Source: Xanthobacter flavus
Lineage (GTDB): Bacteria; Pseudomonadota; Alphaproteobacteria; Rhizobiales; Xanthobacteraceae
DNA: 64,000 nt
Assembly: GCF_017875275.1 (NCBI RefSeq)
Contig: NZ_JAGGML010000001.1
Span: 4,485,001-4,549,000, forward strand
Direction: 5' to 3'
The position numbers and the translations under genes are program-made. Below, one piece after another: positions 9,243-18,897 of the stretch; position 1 is the stretch's first letter; each line of letters begins with the position of its first letter. Below the pieces are notes generated by a model. It did not search any database and had not been told where the DNA came from. It was given only the letters and a program-made list of their open reading frames with translations.

Positions 9243-9850
9243 AAATCCCCCTCCACCTCAAGCGCGTTCTCCAGCAGCTTGTGATAGTGACGGCGCGGGA
9301 CCTCCAGCGCCCCGAAGGTCTTCAGGTGCCCCGTGACGAACTGGGTGTCGAGCAGACGGAAGCCACCGGCGATGAGCCGCCCCACCAGATGCACGAGCGC
9401 CACCTTGGAGGCGTCCCGCTCGCGGTGAAACATGCTCTCGCCGAAGAAAGCGCCGCCCAGCCGCACGCCGTAAAGCCCGCCCACCAGCTTTCCGTCTTGC
9501 CAGGCTTCCACCGTGTGGCAGCGCCCGCGCGCGAACAGTTCGCCATAGAGGCGCCGGATCGGATCGTTGATCCAGGTCTTCTCGCGGCCCTCCTGCGGTT
9601 CGGCACAGCCGTCGATCACCGCCTCGAAGTCGCTGTCCACGCGGACCTCGAACCTGTCCGCACGCACCGTCCGGGCGAGTCGGGACGAGACGTGGAAGGC
9701 GTCGAGGGGGATGATGCCGCGCCGCTCCGGCTCGATCCAGTAGAGGCCCGGATCATCGGCGCTCTCGGCCATCGGAAAGATGCCGCAGGCATAGGCCTTC
9801 AGCAGCACATCAGGCGTGATCTCGACGATCTGGTCGTTCGGCCGGCTCAT
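9179..9850 (-). CDS. aat: Leucyl/phenylalanyl-tRNA--protein transferase
   Basis: The protein (223 residues, normal length) has the Aat motifs [35 protein letters not shown] near the middle and [19 protein letters not shown]. It transfers Leu or Phe from tRNA onto proteins with N-terminal Arg or Lys, marking them for ClpS/ClpAP degradation under the N-end rule. The ATG at 9850 is well placed. Its 3' end overlaps the convergent DUF2155 gene by 64 bases. Confidence 0.95.
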   Translation of the reverse strand: MSRPNDQIVEITPDVLLKAYACGIFPMAESADDPGLYWIEPERRGIIPLDAFHVSSRLARTVRADRFEVRVDSDFEAVIDGCAEPQEGREKTWINDPIRRLYGELFARGRCHTVEAWQDGKLVGGLYGVRLGGAFFGESMFHRERDASKVALVHLVGRLIAGGFRLLDTQFVTGHLKTFGALEVPRRHYHKLLENALEVEGDFYCWPRAVTGAAALQPISHTS

Positions 9851-9954
9851 GGAGGTTCATCCTACCAGCAATTCGAGCGGCCGTATGGCGTGGCGGCGGG
9901 TTCGCGCGGTCTGCTTGCGGCTGTTTGCCACGCCTATGGATATCGCTCCGCGTC

Positions 9955-11124
9955 TCAGCCTCGCTTCAGGAAGTCGCCGATGCGTCGGACCGCCTCCGCC
10001 ATGTCCGGCCCGGAACCGGCATAGGAGAAGCGCAGGAACTGGCGACCATGAAACGGGTCAAAATCGACACCCGGCGTCGCCGCCACATGGGCCGCGTCGA
10101 GGAGGGTCCGCGCGAAGGCGGCCGAATCATCGGTGAAGTCGGAGACGTCCGCGTAGAGATAGAAGGCGCCGTCCGCCGGAAGGAAACGCCCGAGGCCGGC
10201 GGCGGGCAGCCCTTCGGTGAGGATGCGGCGGTTCTCCACATAGGTCGCCTTCACCCGATCCATCTCGGCCCGCCCCTCGAAGGCGGCATCAGCGGCGATC
10301 TGCGACAGGGTGGGGACCGAGATGGAGAAGTTCTGCTGAAGCCGCTCCATGGTGCGCGACACGCCGGGCGGCACCACCATCCAGCCCACCCGCCAGCCGG
10401 TCATGCAGAAGTATTTGGAGAAGGAGTTGATGACCGTGACGTCCTCACCGATCTCCACCGCGCTCACGGCCGGGAAGGCATAGTCGAGCCCGTGGTAGAT
10501 CTCGTCGGAGATGAAGGCCAGGCCGAGGTCGCTGGCGCAGGCGTGCAGCGCAGTGAGGGCGGCCCGGTCCATCATGGTGCCGGTGGGGTTGGCCGGGCTC
10601 GCCACCAGCACGCCCTTGAGCGGTGCGGCGCGATGGGCCTCCATCAGGCGCTCGGGGGTGAGGGCGTGGCGATCCTCCGCGTGGGTCTCGATCAGCACCG
10701 GCTCGCAGCCAAGCGCAGACAGGACATGGCGGTAGGGCGGGTAGCCGGGCGCGGCGATGGCGACGCGGTCGCCCGGCTCGAACAGCGCCAGGAAGGCCAG
10801 CACGAAGCCGCCGGACGAGCCGTTGGTCACGACAACCCGTTCCGGATCGATGGAAACGCCGTGCTGCTCTCCATAATGCCGCGCGATCCGCGCCCGCAGG
10901 GCGGGAATGCCGAGCGCGGCGGTGTAGCCCACCTGTCCGGCGGCAATCGCGGCAGCCGCTGCCTGCCGCGCCACGAGAGGGGCGGGGGCCGCCGGCTGAC
11001 CGACCTCCAGATGGATCACCTGTCCCCCCTGCGCTTCGATGCGGGCGGCATGCTCCATCACGTCCATAACGATGAAGGGCTCGACCGCGCTGCGCCGGGA
11101 GAGGAGGGGAAGAACCTGCCGCAT
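9955..11124 (-). CDS. PLP-dependent class I/II aminotransferase
   Basis: This 389-residue protein shows fold type I aminotransferase motifs: LEVGQPAAPAP, YTAALGIPALRARIA, VTNGSSGGFVLAF, ASPANPTGTM, FISDEIYHGLDY and the PLP lysine region NSFSKYFCMTGWRVGW. Arg in FLRFSYAGS should bind the substrate carboxylate. It resembles aspartate/aromatic aminotransferases; the exact amino donor is not clear. ATG at 11124 is preferred to an upstream TTG at 11130. The next gene is divergent. Confidence 0.88.
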   Translation of the reverse strand: MRQVLPLLSRRSAVEPFIVMDVMEHAARIEAQGGQVIHLEVGQPAAPAPLVARQAAAAAIAAGQVGYTAALGIPALRARIARHYGEQHGVSIDPERVVVTNGSSGGFVLAFLALFEPGDRVAIAAPGYPPYRHVLSALGCEPVLIETHAEDRHALTPERLMEAHRAAPLKGVLVASPANPTGTMMDRAALTALHACASDLGLAFISDEIYHGLDYAFPAVSAVEIGEDVTVINSFSKYFCMTGWRVGWMVVPPGVSRTMERLQQNFSISVPTLSQIAADAAFEGRAEMDRVKATYVENRRILTEGLPAAGLGRFLPADGAFYLYADVSDFTDDSAAFARTLLDAAHVAATPGVDFDPFHGRQFLRFSYAGSGPDMAEAVRRIGDFLKRG

Positions 11125-11378
11125 TGCCAAAATCCGTTGCGTTCTTGCTGGCGCAAGGCGCGCCGATGCCCGCGCTGCCGTGCTGCCGCCTTATTCTGCC
11201 TGTCCCTGAGGCGGGTTCGCCCCAACGTGAAGGCCAGCGGATTGACCTCGGCATGCGCCGAAGCCAGTGTCCGGCAGTCTCGTAGCCTGTGCCTCGGAGC
11301 GAGCCAAGGCGGTTCGTCATAGTGATCGGATAACGCCGTGGTCCCTGCGTGAAAGCGGCTTGCGTGGTGGTTGACGGA

Positions 11379-12842
11379 ATGGATCGAGCCAGAGCGGATA
11401 AGCAGATCGGATCTGGAAAGCGTGCCGGGCGTGGGCTTCGTGCCGCCGGACGCATGCTTTGCCTTGCCGCCGCGACCGCCTTGCCGCTCCACGCCGCATG
11501 GTTCGGCGCGGCGGTGGCGCAGGAACAGGCGCCTCAGAAGGGGCCGCAGACCATCCAGGACACCGAGATCGAGGCGCTGCTGAGGGATTATACCCGGCCC
11601 ATCATGAAGGCGGCGGGTCTGGCCCAGCAGAATGTCGAGGTGGTGCTCATATCGAGCCGCGCCTTCAATGCGTTCGTGGCGGATGGCCGGCGCATTTTCG
11701 TGAATACGGGCGCTCTGGTCGATTCGGTGACGCCCAATCAGATCATCGGCGTGCTGGCCCACGAGACCGGCCACATCGCCGGCGGTCATCTCGCGCGCAT
11801 GCGCGAGCAACTGGCCGGCGCCCAGACCATGGCGATCGTCGCCATGCTTCTGGCGGCGGGCGGTGTCGCGGCTGGCGCGACCACCGGTATGAACGGCCGG
11901 GATGTGGGCAGCGTCGGCGCGGCGGCGTTGTCGGCCCCGCAGGAAATGATCCGGCGCTCGCTCCTCTCCTACCAGCGCGGCGAGGAAGCGGCGGCCGACC
12001 GCTCGGCCGTGAAGTACCTGAATGCCACCGGCCAGTCGGCCAAGGGCATGCTGGAGACGTTCGAGCGCTTCCAGAACGACCAATTGTTCATCAGCCAGCG
12101 CGTCGATCCCTATGTGCTGAGCCACCCCATGGCGCGCGAGCGCATCGGCGCCCTGGAGCAGCTCGCCAAGACGAGCCCCTATTACGACGTGAAGGATCCG
12201 CCGGCGCTGCAGGCACGCCATGACATGATGCGCGCGAAGCTCATCGGCTTCATGGAACGTCCCGAGGCGGTGGCCCGGCGCTACCCGCCTTCCGACGGCT
12301 CCATGGCGGCGCAGTATGCCCGCGCCATCTCAGCCTACCGTTTCGGCAATGTCGATTCGTCCATCCGCCAGATCGATGCGCTGATCGCCAAGGAGCCCTC
12401 CAATCCCTATTTCCAGGAGCTGAAGGGACAGGCTTTGCTGGAGGCCGGGCGGCCGGGCGAGGCGGTCGCACCGCTCCGCAAGGCGGTGCAGATGACCAAT
12501 GGAGCCCCCCTCATCCGCGCGATGCTGGGGCAGGCTCTGGTGCAGTCCGGCAACCAGAGCTTCACGCAGGAGGCGATCCGCGAACTGGTGCAGGCCACCC
12601 AGCGCGATCCCAATTCGCCTTCGGCTTGGCGCTCGCTGGCGCTCGCCTACGGCCGTTCGGGCGATACCGCCAATGCGGACCTCGCGTCCGCGCACTCGTA
12701 CTTCGCCTCTGGCGACTTCAAGCTGGGCCGTGAACTGGCGGCCCGCGCCCGCACGAAATTTCCGCAGGGCTCGCCCGGCTGGCTCAAGGCCGACGACCTC
12801 GTGAATTTCAAACCGCCCGCATCGGCCGCCAACCGGCGCTGA
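11379..12842 (+). CDS. M48-family metalloprotease with TPR-like C-terminus (BepA-like)
   Basis: A signal sequence (hydrophobic MLCLAAATALPLHAAWFGAA, cleavage near AVAQ) precedes an M48 peptidase domain with zinc motif HETGH at residue 128 and a downstream RGEEAAADRSAV carrying the third ligand. The C-terminal half (from about residue 300) is helical with TPR-like repeats (AISAYRFGNVDSSIRQIDAL). This is the BepA/YfgC layout: a periplasmic protease-chaperone for outer-membrane protein assembly. ATG at 11379 is chosen; a GTG at 11349 is also in frame. The downstream thioredoxin-like gene starts 35 bases later, suggesting an envelope quality-control operon. Confidence 0.88.
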   Translation: MDRARADKQIGSGKRAGRGLRAAGRMLCLAAATALPLHAAWFGAAVAQEQAPQKGPQTIQDTEIEALLRDYTRPIMKAAGLAQQNVEVVLISSRAFNAFVADGRRIFVNTGALVDSVTPNQIIGVLAHETGHIAGGHLARMREQLAGAQTMAIVAMLLAAGGVAAGATTGMNGRDVGSVGAAALSAPQEMIRRSLLSYQRGEEAAADRSAVKYLNATGQSAKGMLETFERFQNDQLFISQRVDPYVLSHPMARERIGALEQLAKTSPYYDVKDPPALQARHDMMRAKLIGFMERPEAVARRYPPSDGSMAAQYARAISAYRFGNVDSSIRQIDALIAKEPSNPYFQELKGQALLEAGRPGEAVAPLRKAVQMTNGAPLIRAMLGQALVQSGNQSFTQEAIRELVQATQRDPNSPSAWRSLALAYGRSGDTANADLASAHSYFASGDFKLGRELAARARTKFPQGSPGWLKADDLVNFKPPASAANRR

Positions 12843-12877
12843 TGCTCAAAGACAGCTTTTCACCCAAGGAGCCCCGC

Positions 12878-13675
12878 ATGTTCTCCCCCACGGGCCTGGC
12901 CCGAACCGGTTTTCGGCGCCTCGCCGCCCGCCTTTCCGCGCTGGCGCTGGCCGCCCTGCCGGCCGTCCTGCTCGCTGCCAGCCCGGCCGCGGCCTTCACG
13001 GACGCGGAAAAGAAGGAACTCGGCGGCATCATCCGCGAGTATCTGATCCAGAACCCGGAGGTGCTCCAGGAAGCCATCTCGGTGCTGGAAAGCCGTCAGA
13101 TGGTGGCCGATGCCACCCAGCGCAGCAAGGCGGTCGCCGAACTGAAGCCCCTGCTGCTGTCGAGCCCGCGCGGCATCGTCGCGGGCAACCCGCAGGGCGA
13201 CATCACGCTGGTCGAGTTCTTCGACTACAATTGCGGCTATTGCAAAAAGGCGTTGTCGGACCTTCAGGATCTCATCAAGCAGGACCCCAAGCTCCGCGTG
13301 GTGCTTAAGGAGTTCCCGGTGCTCGGCCAGGGCTCGGTTGAAGCCGCGCAGGTCGCCGTGGCCGTGCGCATGGTCGCGCCCGAGAAGTACATGGCCTTCC
13401 ATCAGGCGATGCTGAATAGCCGCGGCCAGGCGGACCGCGCCAAGGCCCTCGCGGTCGCGAAGGAGGTCGGCATCGACCCGGCGCTGATCCAGAAGCAGGC
13501 GACCTCCCCCGAGCTCAACGCCACTCTCGACGAGAGCATGAAGATCGCCGAGGCGCTGTCGCTCAACGGCACGCCGTCCTATGTGGTGGGCGATCAGGTG
13601 GTGGTCGGCGCCGTGGGCTTCGACAAGCTCAAGGCCGCCATCGCCGAAGCCCGCACCAAGCAGGCCGGCAAGTAG
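12878..13675 (+). CDS. DsbA-family thiol:disulfide oxidoreductase
   Basis: The protein is exported (hydrophobic segment ending near SPAAAFTD) and has an N-terminal helical extension, EKKELGGIIREYLIQNPEVL, followed by a thioredoxin-like fold with the active site NCGYCKK and a cis-Pro region LNGTPSYVVGDQVVVG. It belongs to the Com1/DsbA-like group common in alphaproteobacteria. Start at ATG 12878 is decided by a strong AAGGAG at 12866-12871; an earlier ATG at 12842 overlaps the previous stop. It is probably co-transcribed with the M48 protease gene. Confidence 0.88.
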   Translation: MFSPTGLARTGFRRLAARLSALALAALPAVLLAASPAAAFTDAEKKELGGIIREYLIQNPEVLQEAISVLESRQMVADATQRSKAVAELKPLLLSSPRGIVAGNPQGDITLVEFFDYNCGYCKKALSDLQDLIKQDPKLRVVLKEFPVLGQGSVEAAQVAVAVRMVAPEKYMAFHQAMLNSRGQADRAKALAVAKEVGIDPALIQKQATSPELNATLDESMKIAEALSLNGTPSYVVGDQVVVGAVGFDKLKAAIAEARTKQAGK

Positions 13676-13820
13676 AAGGGGCGTCACCCGCCCCGAGTGC
13701 CCGGGGTACGGTCCGGCCTCCCGGGGTCGGCCGTGCTGTGGGCACTCTTTCCATCGGCCGCGCGCACCCCTATAAGGCTGCGACCCGGCCGACAGGAGGC
13801 CGGTGGCAGATCACGCACGG

Positions 13821-14261
13821 ATGACAGACACCGTCCACGTCCTGAACGGGCCCAACCTCAACCTGCTCGGTACCCGCGAGCCCGGCATCTATGGCGCGGC
13901 GACGCTGGCCGATGTCGAGGCGCTGTGCCGGGCCGAAGGAAAGGCGCTCGGCTTCGATATCGTCTTCCGTCAGACCAATTCGGAAGGCGCGCTGGTGGAT
14001 TTCATCCAGGCGGCCCGCGGCGCGCGGGGCATCGTCCTCAATGCCGCGGCCTACACCCACACCTCCGTCGCGCTGCGCGACGCGGTGGCTGCGGTTGGGG
14101 TGCCGACCATCGAGGTGCATTTGTCGAACGTGTTCGCGCGGGAAGACTTCCGCCACCATTCCTATCTGTCGCCCGTTGCCCGTGGAGTGATCTGCGGCTT
14201 CGGACCCCAGAGCTATGTGCTGGGCCTGCGCGCCATCGCGGGCCTGCCGCAGACCCCTTAA
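13821..14261 (+). CDS. aroQ: Type II 3-dehydroquinate dehydratase
   Basis: The protein has the complete type II signature: [18 protein letters not shown] at the start, [28 protein letters not shown] and [18 protein letters not shown]. It dehydrates 3-dehydroquinate in the shikimate pathway in the cytosol, with catalytic Tyr and His seen in GIYG and VHLSN contexts. ATG at 13821 gives 146 residues; GTG at 13803 is also in frame and has AGGAGG only 3 bases upstream. It is followed 52 bases later by accB; aroQ-accB-accC is a common alphaproteobacterial order. Confidence 0.95.
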   Translation: MTDTVHVLNGPNLNLLGTREPGIYGAATLADVEALCRAEGKALGFDIVFRQTNSEGALVDFIQAARGARGIVLNAAAYTHTSVALRDAVAAVGVPTIEVHLSNVFAREDFRHHSYLSPVARGVICGFGPQSYVLGLRAIAGLPQTP

Positions 14262-14313
14262 GATCCCCCAACGCCCTCGCGCGGCCAGACGGCCGGCCAG
14301 AGCCAGGAACATC

Positions 14314-14793
14314 ATGAAGCCCTCCAACCCTCCCATCGACACCGCCATCGTCAAGGAGATCGCCGATCTCCTCTCGGGCAGCGACCTGACCGAGATCGAG
14401 GTGGAGCACGAGGGCCTGCGCATCCGCGTGGTGCGCGCGCCCGCCCCGGTTACCATTGCCCAGGGGGCCCCCTACGCCGCGCCTTATCCGGCTGGCGCGC
14501 CCGTCGCGGCAGCTGCCCCGGCTGTCGCGGTCGAGGCTCCGGCGGACCTCTCCAAGCATCCCGGCGTCGTTGCCTCTCCCATGGTGGGCACCGCATACCT
14601 TGCCGCCGAGCCCGGCGCCGCCCCCTTCATCGAGGTGGGCGCGAGCGTCCGCGAGGGGCAGACCGTGCTCATCGTCGAGGCGATGAAGACCATGAACGCC
14701 ATCCCCGCGCCGCGCTCCGGCACGGTCACGCGCATCCTCGTGGGCAATGCGCAGCCGGTGGAGTACGGCGAGCCGCTGCTGATCATCGAATGA
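14314..14793 (+). CDS. accB: Biotin carboxyl carrier protein of acetyl-CoA carboxylase
   Basis: This 159-residue protein has an N-terminal helical region (DTAIVKEIADLLSGSDLTEI), an Ala/Pro-rich flexible linker (about 50-75) and a C-terminal biotinyl domain with the EAMKTMN motif; the biotinylated lysine is K125. It carries CO2 from biotin carboxylase (AccC, next gene) to the carboxyltransferase in fatty acid synthesis. The gap of 70 bases to accC fits one operon. Confidence 0.96.
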   Translation: MKPSNPPIDTAIVKEIADLLSGSDLTEIEVEHEGLRIRVVRAPAPVTIAQGAPYAAPYPAGAPVAAAAPAVAVEAPADLSKHPGVVASPMVGTAYLAAEPGAAPFIEVGASVREGQTVLIVEAMKTMNAIPAPRSGTVTRILVGNAQPVEYGEPLLIIE

Positions 14794-14863
14794 GCGCGCC
14801 CGCGCGGCACGCATACACCGGCACAGACCCACGAGGCAGGCACCCACAAGGTACGCACCGCTG

Positions 14864-16222
14864 ATGTTCAGAAAAATCCTCATCGCCAACCGCGGCGAGA
14901 TCGCGCTGCGCATCCTGCGCGCCTGCAAGGAGCTGGGCATCGCGACGGTGGCGGTGCATTCCACCGCCGATGCCGACGCCATGCATGTGCGCCTCGCCGA
15001 CGAGAGCGTGTGCATCGGCCCGCCGCCGGCCCGCGAGAGCTATCTCAACATCCCCTCGCTGCTCGCGGCCTGCGAGATCACCGGGGCGGATGCGGTGCAT
15101 CCGGGCTACGGCTTTCTCGCCGAGAATGCACGCTTCGCCGAGATCCTCGCCGACCACAACATCCACTTCATCGGCCCCAAGGCGGAACACATCCGCATCA
15201 TGGGCGACAAGATCGAGGCCAAGAAGACGGCGCAGTCCCTCGGCATCCCCGTTGTGCCGGGCTCCGATGGCGGCATCCACTCGGACGAGGAGGCGCACCG
15301 CGTCGCGGCCGGGATCGGCTTTCCGGTTCTGGTGAAGGCGGCCGCCGGTGGTGGCGGGCGTGGCATGAAGGTGGCGATGACCGCCGACGACTTGTCGCAG
15401 GCCCTCTCCACGGCCCGCACCGAGGCCAAGGCTGCCTTCGGCGACGATGCGGTCTATCTGGAGAAGTATCTCTCCACCCCGCGCCACATCGAGGTGCAGG
15501 TGCTGGGCGACGGCAAGGGCCACGCCATCCACCTCGGCGAGCGCGACTGCTCGCTCCAGCGCCGCCATCAGAAGGTGTGGGAAGAGGCCCCGTCTCCGGT
15601 CATCACCGCCGCCCAGCGGGCGGAGATCGGCGAGACCTGCGCCGCTGCCATGCGCAAGCTCGGCTATCTGGGCGTCGGGACCATCGAGTTCCTGTACGAG
15701 AATGACCGCTTCTACTTCATCGAGATGAACACCCGCATTCAGGTGGAGCATCCGGTGACGGAGATGGTGACCGGCATCGACCTCATTAACGAGCAGATCC
15801 GCGTCGCCGCCGGAGAGCCTCTCACGCTCCAGCAGAGCGATGTGGTGATGGAAGGCCACGCCATCGAGTGCCGCGTGAACGCCGAGCACCCGACCACCTT
15901 CCGCCCGTCGCCCGGCAAGATCACGCACTACCATGTGCCCGGCGGCCTCGGCATCCGCGTGGATTCCAACGCCTATCAGGGCTACGTCATCCCGCCCACC
16001 TACGACAGCCTCGTCGGTAAGCTCATCGTTCACGGCAAGACGCGCGACGAGTGCCTGCGCCGCCTGCGCCGGGCCCTGGACGAGTTCGTGGTGGACGGCA
16101 TCGACACCACCCTGCCGCTGTTCCGCACGCTGGTGCGCACCCGCGACGTCGCCGAGGGCCAGTACGACATCCACTGGCTGGAGCATTTCCTGGCCGAGGG
16201 CGAGGGCAAGTCCGTCGGCTGA
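14864..16222 (+). CDS. accC: Biotin carboxylase subunit of acetyl-CoA carboxylase
   Basis: The 452-residue protein begins MFRKILIANRGEIALRI and has the ATP-grasp motifs VKAAAGGGGRGMK, FIEMNTRIQVEHPVTE and the biotin carboxylase signature YLGVGTIEFLYE. It carboxylates biotin on AccB using ATP and bicarbonate. Length is normal for a stand-alone AccC. A bidirectional terminator follows at 16248. Confidence 0.97.
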   Translation: MFRKILIANRGEIALRILRACKELGIATVAVHSTADADAMHVRLADESVCIGPPPARESYLNIPSLLAACEITGADAVHPGYGFLAENARFAEILADHNIHFIGPKAEHIRIMGDKIEAKKTAQSLGIPVVPGSDGGIHSDEEAHRVAAGIGFPVLVKAAAGGGGRGMKVAMTADDLSQALSTARTEAKAAFGDDAVYLEKYLSTPRHIEVQVLGDGKGHAIHLGERDCSLQRRHQKVWEEAPSPVITAAQRAEIGETCAAAMRKLGYLGVGTIEFLYENDRFYFIEMNTRIQVEHPVTEMVTGIDLINEQIRVAAGEPLTLQQSDVVMEGHAIECRVNAEHPTTFRPSPGKITHYHVPGGLGIRVDSNAYQGYVIPPTYDSLVGKLIVHGKTRDECLRRLRRALDEFVVDGIDTTLPLFRTLVRTRDVAEGQYDIHWLEHFLAEGEGKSVG

Positions 16223-16247
16223 GCCAAGGCTTCCGACGCCCCGCATG

Positions 16248-16276
16248 AAAAAGCCCGGCCAAGTGCCGGGCTTTTT
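16248..16276. terminator. Bidirectional intrinsic terminator between accC and eda
   Basis: A 12-bp perfect stem (16248-16259 with 16265-16276) closes a 5-base loop. It is flanked by an A-run on the left and a T-run on the right, so it can terminate both the rightward accC and leftward eda transcripts. Confidence 0.85.
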
Positions 16277-16297
16277 GTCTGGAGAGGTGCGTATCGC

Positions 16298-16945
16298 TCA
16301 GCCGAACTTGGCCGCCCGCTTGAGCTGGGAGGCGGCCGTCGCCAGCTCGCGGACCTTGCCAAAGTCACCGGCGCGGATTGCGTCGCTCGGCACGACCCAG
16401 GAGCCGCCAACCGCTACCACGTTGGGCAAAGCGAGATAGTCGCCCGCATTCGCCGGGCCGATCCCCCCGGTCGGGCAGAAGCGCAGGTGGGGCAGTGGGC
16501 CGGCGATCGACTTCAGGAAGGCCGCGCCGCCCGAGGCCTCCGCCGGGAAGAACTTCAGCACCTCGAAACCCAGTTCCGCCAGCCGCATGGCCTCGGAGGC
16601 CGTGGCGCAGCCCGCCATGACGGGGATCGGCGTCTCGGTGAAGGCAGAGGCCAGCTCCGGCGTCGTGCCGGGGCTGACGAGGAAGGTGGCGCCCGCCGCG
16701 ATGGTGGCGTCGATCTGCGCGTGATTGATGACCGTGCCCGCGCCGGCGATGGCGCCCTCCACCTCGGCCGCGATCAGCCGCAGCGCCTCCAGCGCAACCG
16801 GCGTGCGCAGCGTGACCTCGATGAGCGGCAGACCGCCCTCCACCAGCGCGCGGGCGAGCGGCACGGCATCCTCAAGGCGCTCGATGACCACGACCGGCAC
16901 CACCGGGGCCTTGGCGACGAAGGAAAGCGGGCTCGGAAGGCTCAT
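16298..16945 (-). CDS. eda: KDPG/KHG aldolase (2-dehydro-3-deoxy-phosphogluconate aldolase)
   Basis: A 215-residue class I aldolase with [44 protein letters not shown], and the Schiff-base lysine in [12 protein letters not shown]. It splits KDPG to pyruvate and glyceraldehyde-3-phosphate in the Entner-Doudoroff pathway. The start is ATG 16945 behind AGGAGAT. It lies 65 bases downstream of an aldehyde dehydrogenase gene on the same strand and may be co-transcribed; edd is not in the window. Confidence 0.92.
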   Translation of the reverse strand: MSLPSPLSFVAKAPVVPVVVIERLEDAVPLARALVEGGLPLIEVTLRTPVALEALRLIAAEVEGAIAGAGTVINHAQIDATIAAGATFLVSPGTTPELASAFTETPIPVMAGCATASEAMRLAELGFEVLKFFPAEASGGAAFLKSIAGPLPHLRFCPTGGIGPANAGDYLALPNVVAVGGSWVVPSDAIRAGDFGKVRELATAASQLKRAAKFG

Positions 16946-17010
16946 GGGATATCTCCTCTAAATCGGTTGAAGCGCAGTCCGGCTGCCATGTCGAGCCCCA
17001 ATCGCCCGGA

Positions 17011-18543
17011 TCATCCCACGTCGAAGGTCACGCCCTGTGCCAGCGGCAGGCTCGAGCCGTAATTGATGGTGTTGGTGGCGCGGCGCATGTAGGCCTTCCA
17101 ACTGTCGGATCCGGCCTCGCGTCCGCCGCCGGTCTCCTTCTCGCCGCCGAACGCGCCGCCGATCTCCGCGCCCGAGGGGCCGATGTTCACGTTCGCGATG
17201 CCGCAATCCGAACCTGCCGCCGAGAGAAAGCGCTCAGCCTCGCGCAGGTCCGTGGTGAAGATGGCGGACGCGAGCCCCTGTGGCACCTCGTTGTTGAGGC
17301 GGATGGCATCGGCGAGGTCGGAGTAGCGCAGCACATAGAGAATGGGCGCGAAGGTCTCCGCCGCCACCGTGTCCGTCTGCGCGGGCATCTCCACCAGCGC
17401 CGGGCGAACATAATAGCCATCGAGCGCGAATTCGGCCCCCAGCCGCTCCCCGCCAGTGACGACCCCGCCCACCGCGCGCGCGGCTTCCAGAGCCACCTGC
17501 ATGGCCTCGAACGCGCCGGCATCGATGAGCGGACCCACCAGCGTGCCCTCGGCGCGGGGATCGCCCACGCTGACAGAGGCGTAGGCCGACTTCAGCCGGG
17601 GCAGGAGCGCGTCATACACGCTGTCGTGCACCATCAGCCGCCGCAGAGTGGTGCAGCGCTGGCCGGCGGTGCCCATGGCCGCGAAGGCGACCGCACGCAG
17701 CGTCAGATCGAGGTCCGCCGAGGGGCAGACGATGGCGGCGTTGTTGCCGCCGAGTTCCAGGATTGCCCGTCCGAAGCGCTGCGCCACGCGTGGCCCCACA
17801 TGGCGGCCCATGGCGCTTGAGCCGGTGGCGGAGATGACGGGCACGCGCGGGTCATCCACCAGCGCCTCGCCGGCCGCGCGGCCCCCCAGCACGAGGGTGG
17901 AGAGCCCCTCCGGCACACCACCGAACCGGACGGCGGCGCGGGCGAAGATGGCGTCCACGGCAAGGGCGGTGAGCGGTGTCTTCTCCGACGGCTTCCACAC
18001 GACGGAATTGCCGCAGACGAGGGCCAGCGCGGCGTTCCATGCCCACACCGCCACGGGGAAATTGAAGGCGGAGATGACGCCCACGACTCCCATGGGGTGC
18101 CAGGTCTCCATCATCCGGTGATCCGGCCGCTCGGTGGCGATGGTGAGGCCATGGAGCTGACGGGAGAGGCCGGTGGCGAAATCGCAGATGTCGATCATCT
18201 CCTGCACCTCGCCGAGGCCCTCGGAGGTGATCTTGCCGGCCTCCAGCGTCACCAGCGCGGCGAGGTCCGCCTTGGCGGCGCGCAGTTCCTCGCCGAACAG
18301 GCGTACGAGTTCACCCCGTCGCGGCGCAGGCACTATGCGCCATTCCAGAAAGGCGGAATGCGCGCGGCCGATGGCGTCCTGAACCGCTGGAGCGTCCATG
18401 TCAGCCACGCGGGCGATGACTTCCCCGGTCAATGGCGTCACCGCCTCCCGCGTACCCGTGAGGCGATCATCCGAGATGCCGAGCCGGGCGAGCAAAGCAT
18501 CCGCATCCGCTGAGATTTCGCCGGTGACGGGAAAGCGCGCCAT
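17011..18543 (-). CDS. amaB: ALDH7-type aldehyde dehydrogenase (aminoadipate-semialdehyde dehydrogenase-like)
   Basis: The 510-residue protein has ALDH catalytic motifs: ISAFNFPVAVWAWNAALAL, the Glu motif LELGGNNAAIV, and the nucleophilic Cys in GTAGQRCTTLRRL. The C-terminal GSDSWKAYMRRATNTINYG segment and overall sequence fit the antiquitin (ALDH7) clade, which oxidises alpha-aminoadipate semialdehyde (pipecolate/lysine catabolism). Substrate is inferred. The glutaryl-CoA genes at 49.8-52.3 kb would take this pathway further. It starts at ATG 18543. Confidence 0.85.
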   Translation of the reverse strand: MARFPVTGEISADADALLARLGISDDRLTGTREAVTPLTGEVIARVADMDAPAVQDAIGRAHSAFLEWRIVPAPRRGELVRLFGEELRAAKADLAALVTLEAGKITSEGLGEVQEMIDICDFATGLSRQLHGLTIATERPDHRMMETWHPMGVVGVISAFNFPVAVWAWNAALALVCGNSVVWKPSEKTPLTALAVDAIFARAAVRFGGVPEGLSTLVLGGRAAGEALVDDPRVPVISATGSSAMGRHVGPRVAQRFGRAILELGGNNAAIVCPSADLDLTLRAVAFAAMGTAGQRCTTLRRLMVHDSVYDALLPRLKSAYASVSVGDPRAEGTLVGPLIDAGAFEAMQVALEAARAVGGVVTGGERLGAEFALDGYYVRPALVEMPAQTDTVAAETFAPILYVLRYSDLADAIRLNNEVPQGLASAIFTTDLREAERFLSAAGSDCGIANVNIGPSGAEIGGAFGGEKETGGGREAGSDSWKAYMRRATNTINYGSSLPLAQGVTFDVG

Positions 18544-18678
18544 GGTCGTCTCCTCATTATCGTTTGGCCTGTTCTAGCCGTCCCGAGCGGCGGCGGGAAC
18601 CATCGTGCGCGGGCGAGGGTTGGGGCGGGAGGAACCGAGGCGCACCCGTGCGCCTCACCATCGCGCGGAGGAAGGAAC

Positions 18679-18885
18679 ATGCCCCACGCCAACGACGCCA
18701 GCCCCACCAACGCCCAGCCCGGCCAGGCGGCCAACGCGGTTCAGGGTCTCTCCGACACTGAGCTGGACCGCATCCGCTGGCGCGCCCATGCGCTCTGGCG
18801 GGAGGATGGCTGTCAGCAGGGTCGCGACCGGGAATACTGGGAGCGCGCGGAGCTGGAGGTCCTGAAAGGTCGGCGCTCTTACTGA
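18679..18885 (+). CDS. Small DUF2934-family protein
   Basis: The 68-residue protein has the DUF2934 pattern in its second half: IRWRAHALWREDG, then REYWERAELEVL. Function is unknown. GGAGGAAGG precedes the ATG. It is the first of three closely spaced genes (12-base gaps) ending in ku, so it probably belongs to a DNA-repair or stress operon. Confidence 0.75.
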   Translation: MPHANDASPTNAQPGQAANAVQGLSDTELDRIRWRAHALWREDGCQQGRDREYWERAELEVLKGRRSY

Positions 18886-18897
18886 TGGAGGCTTCAA

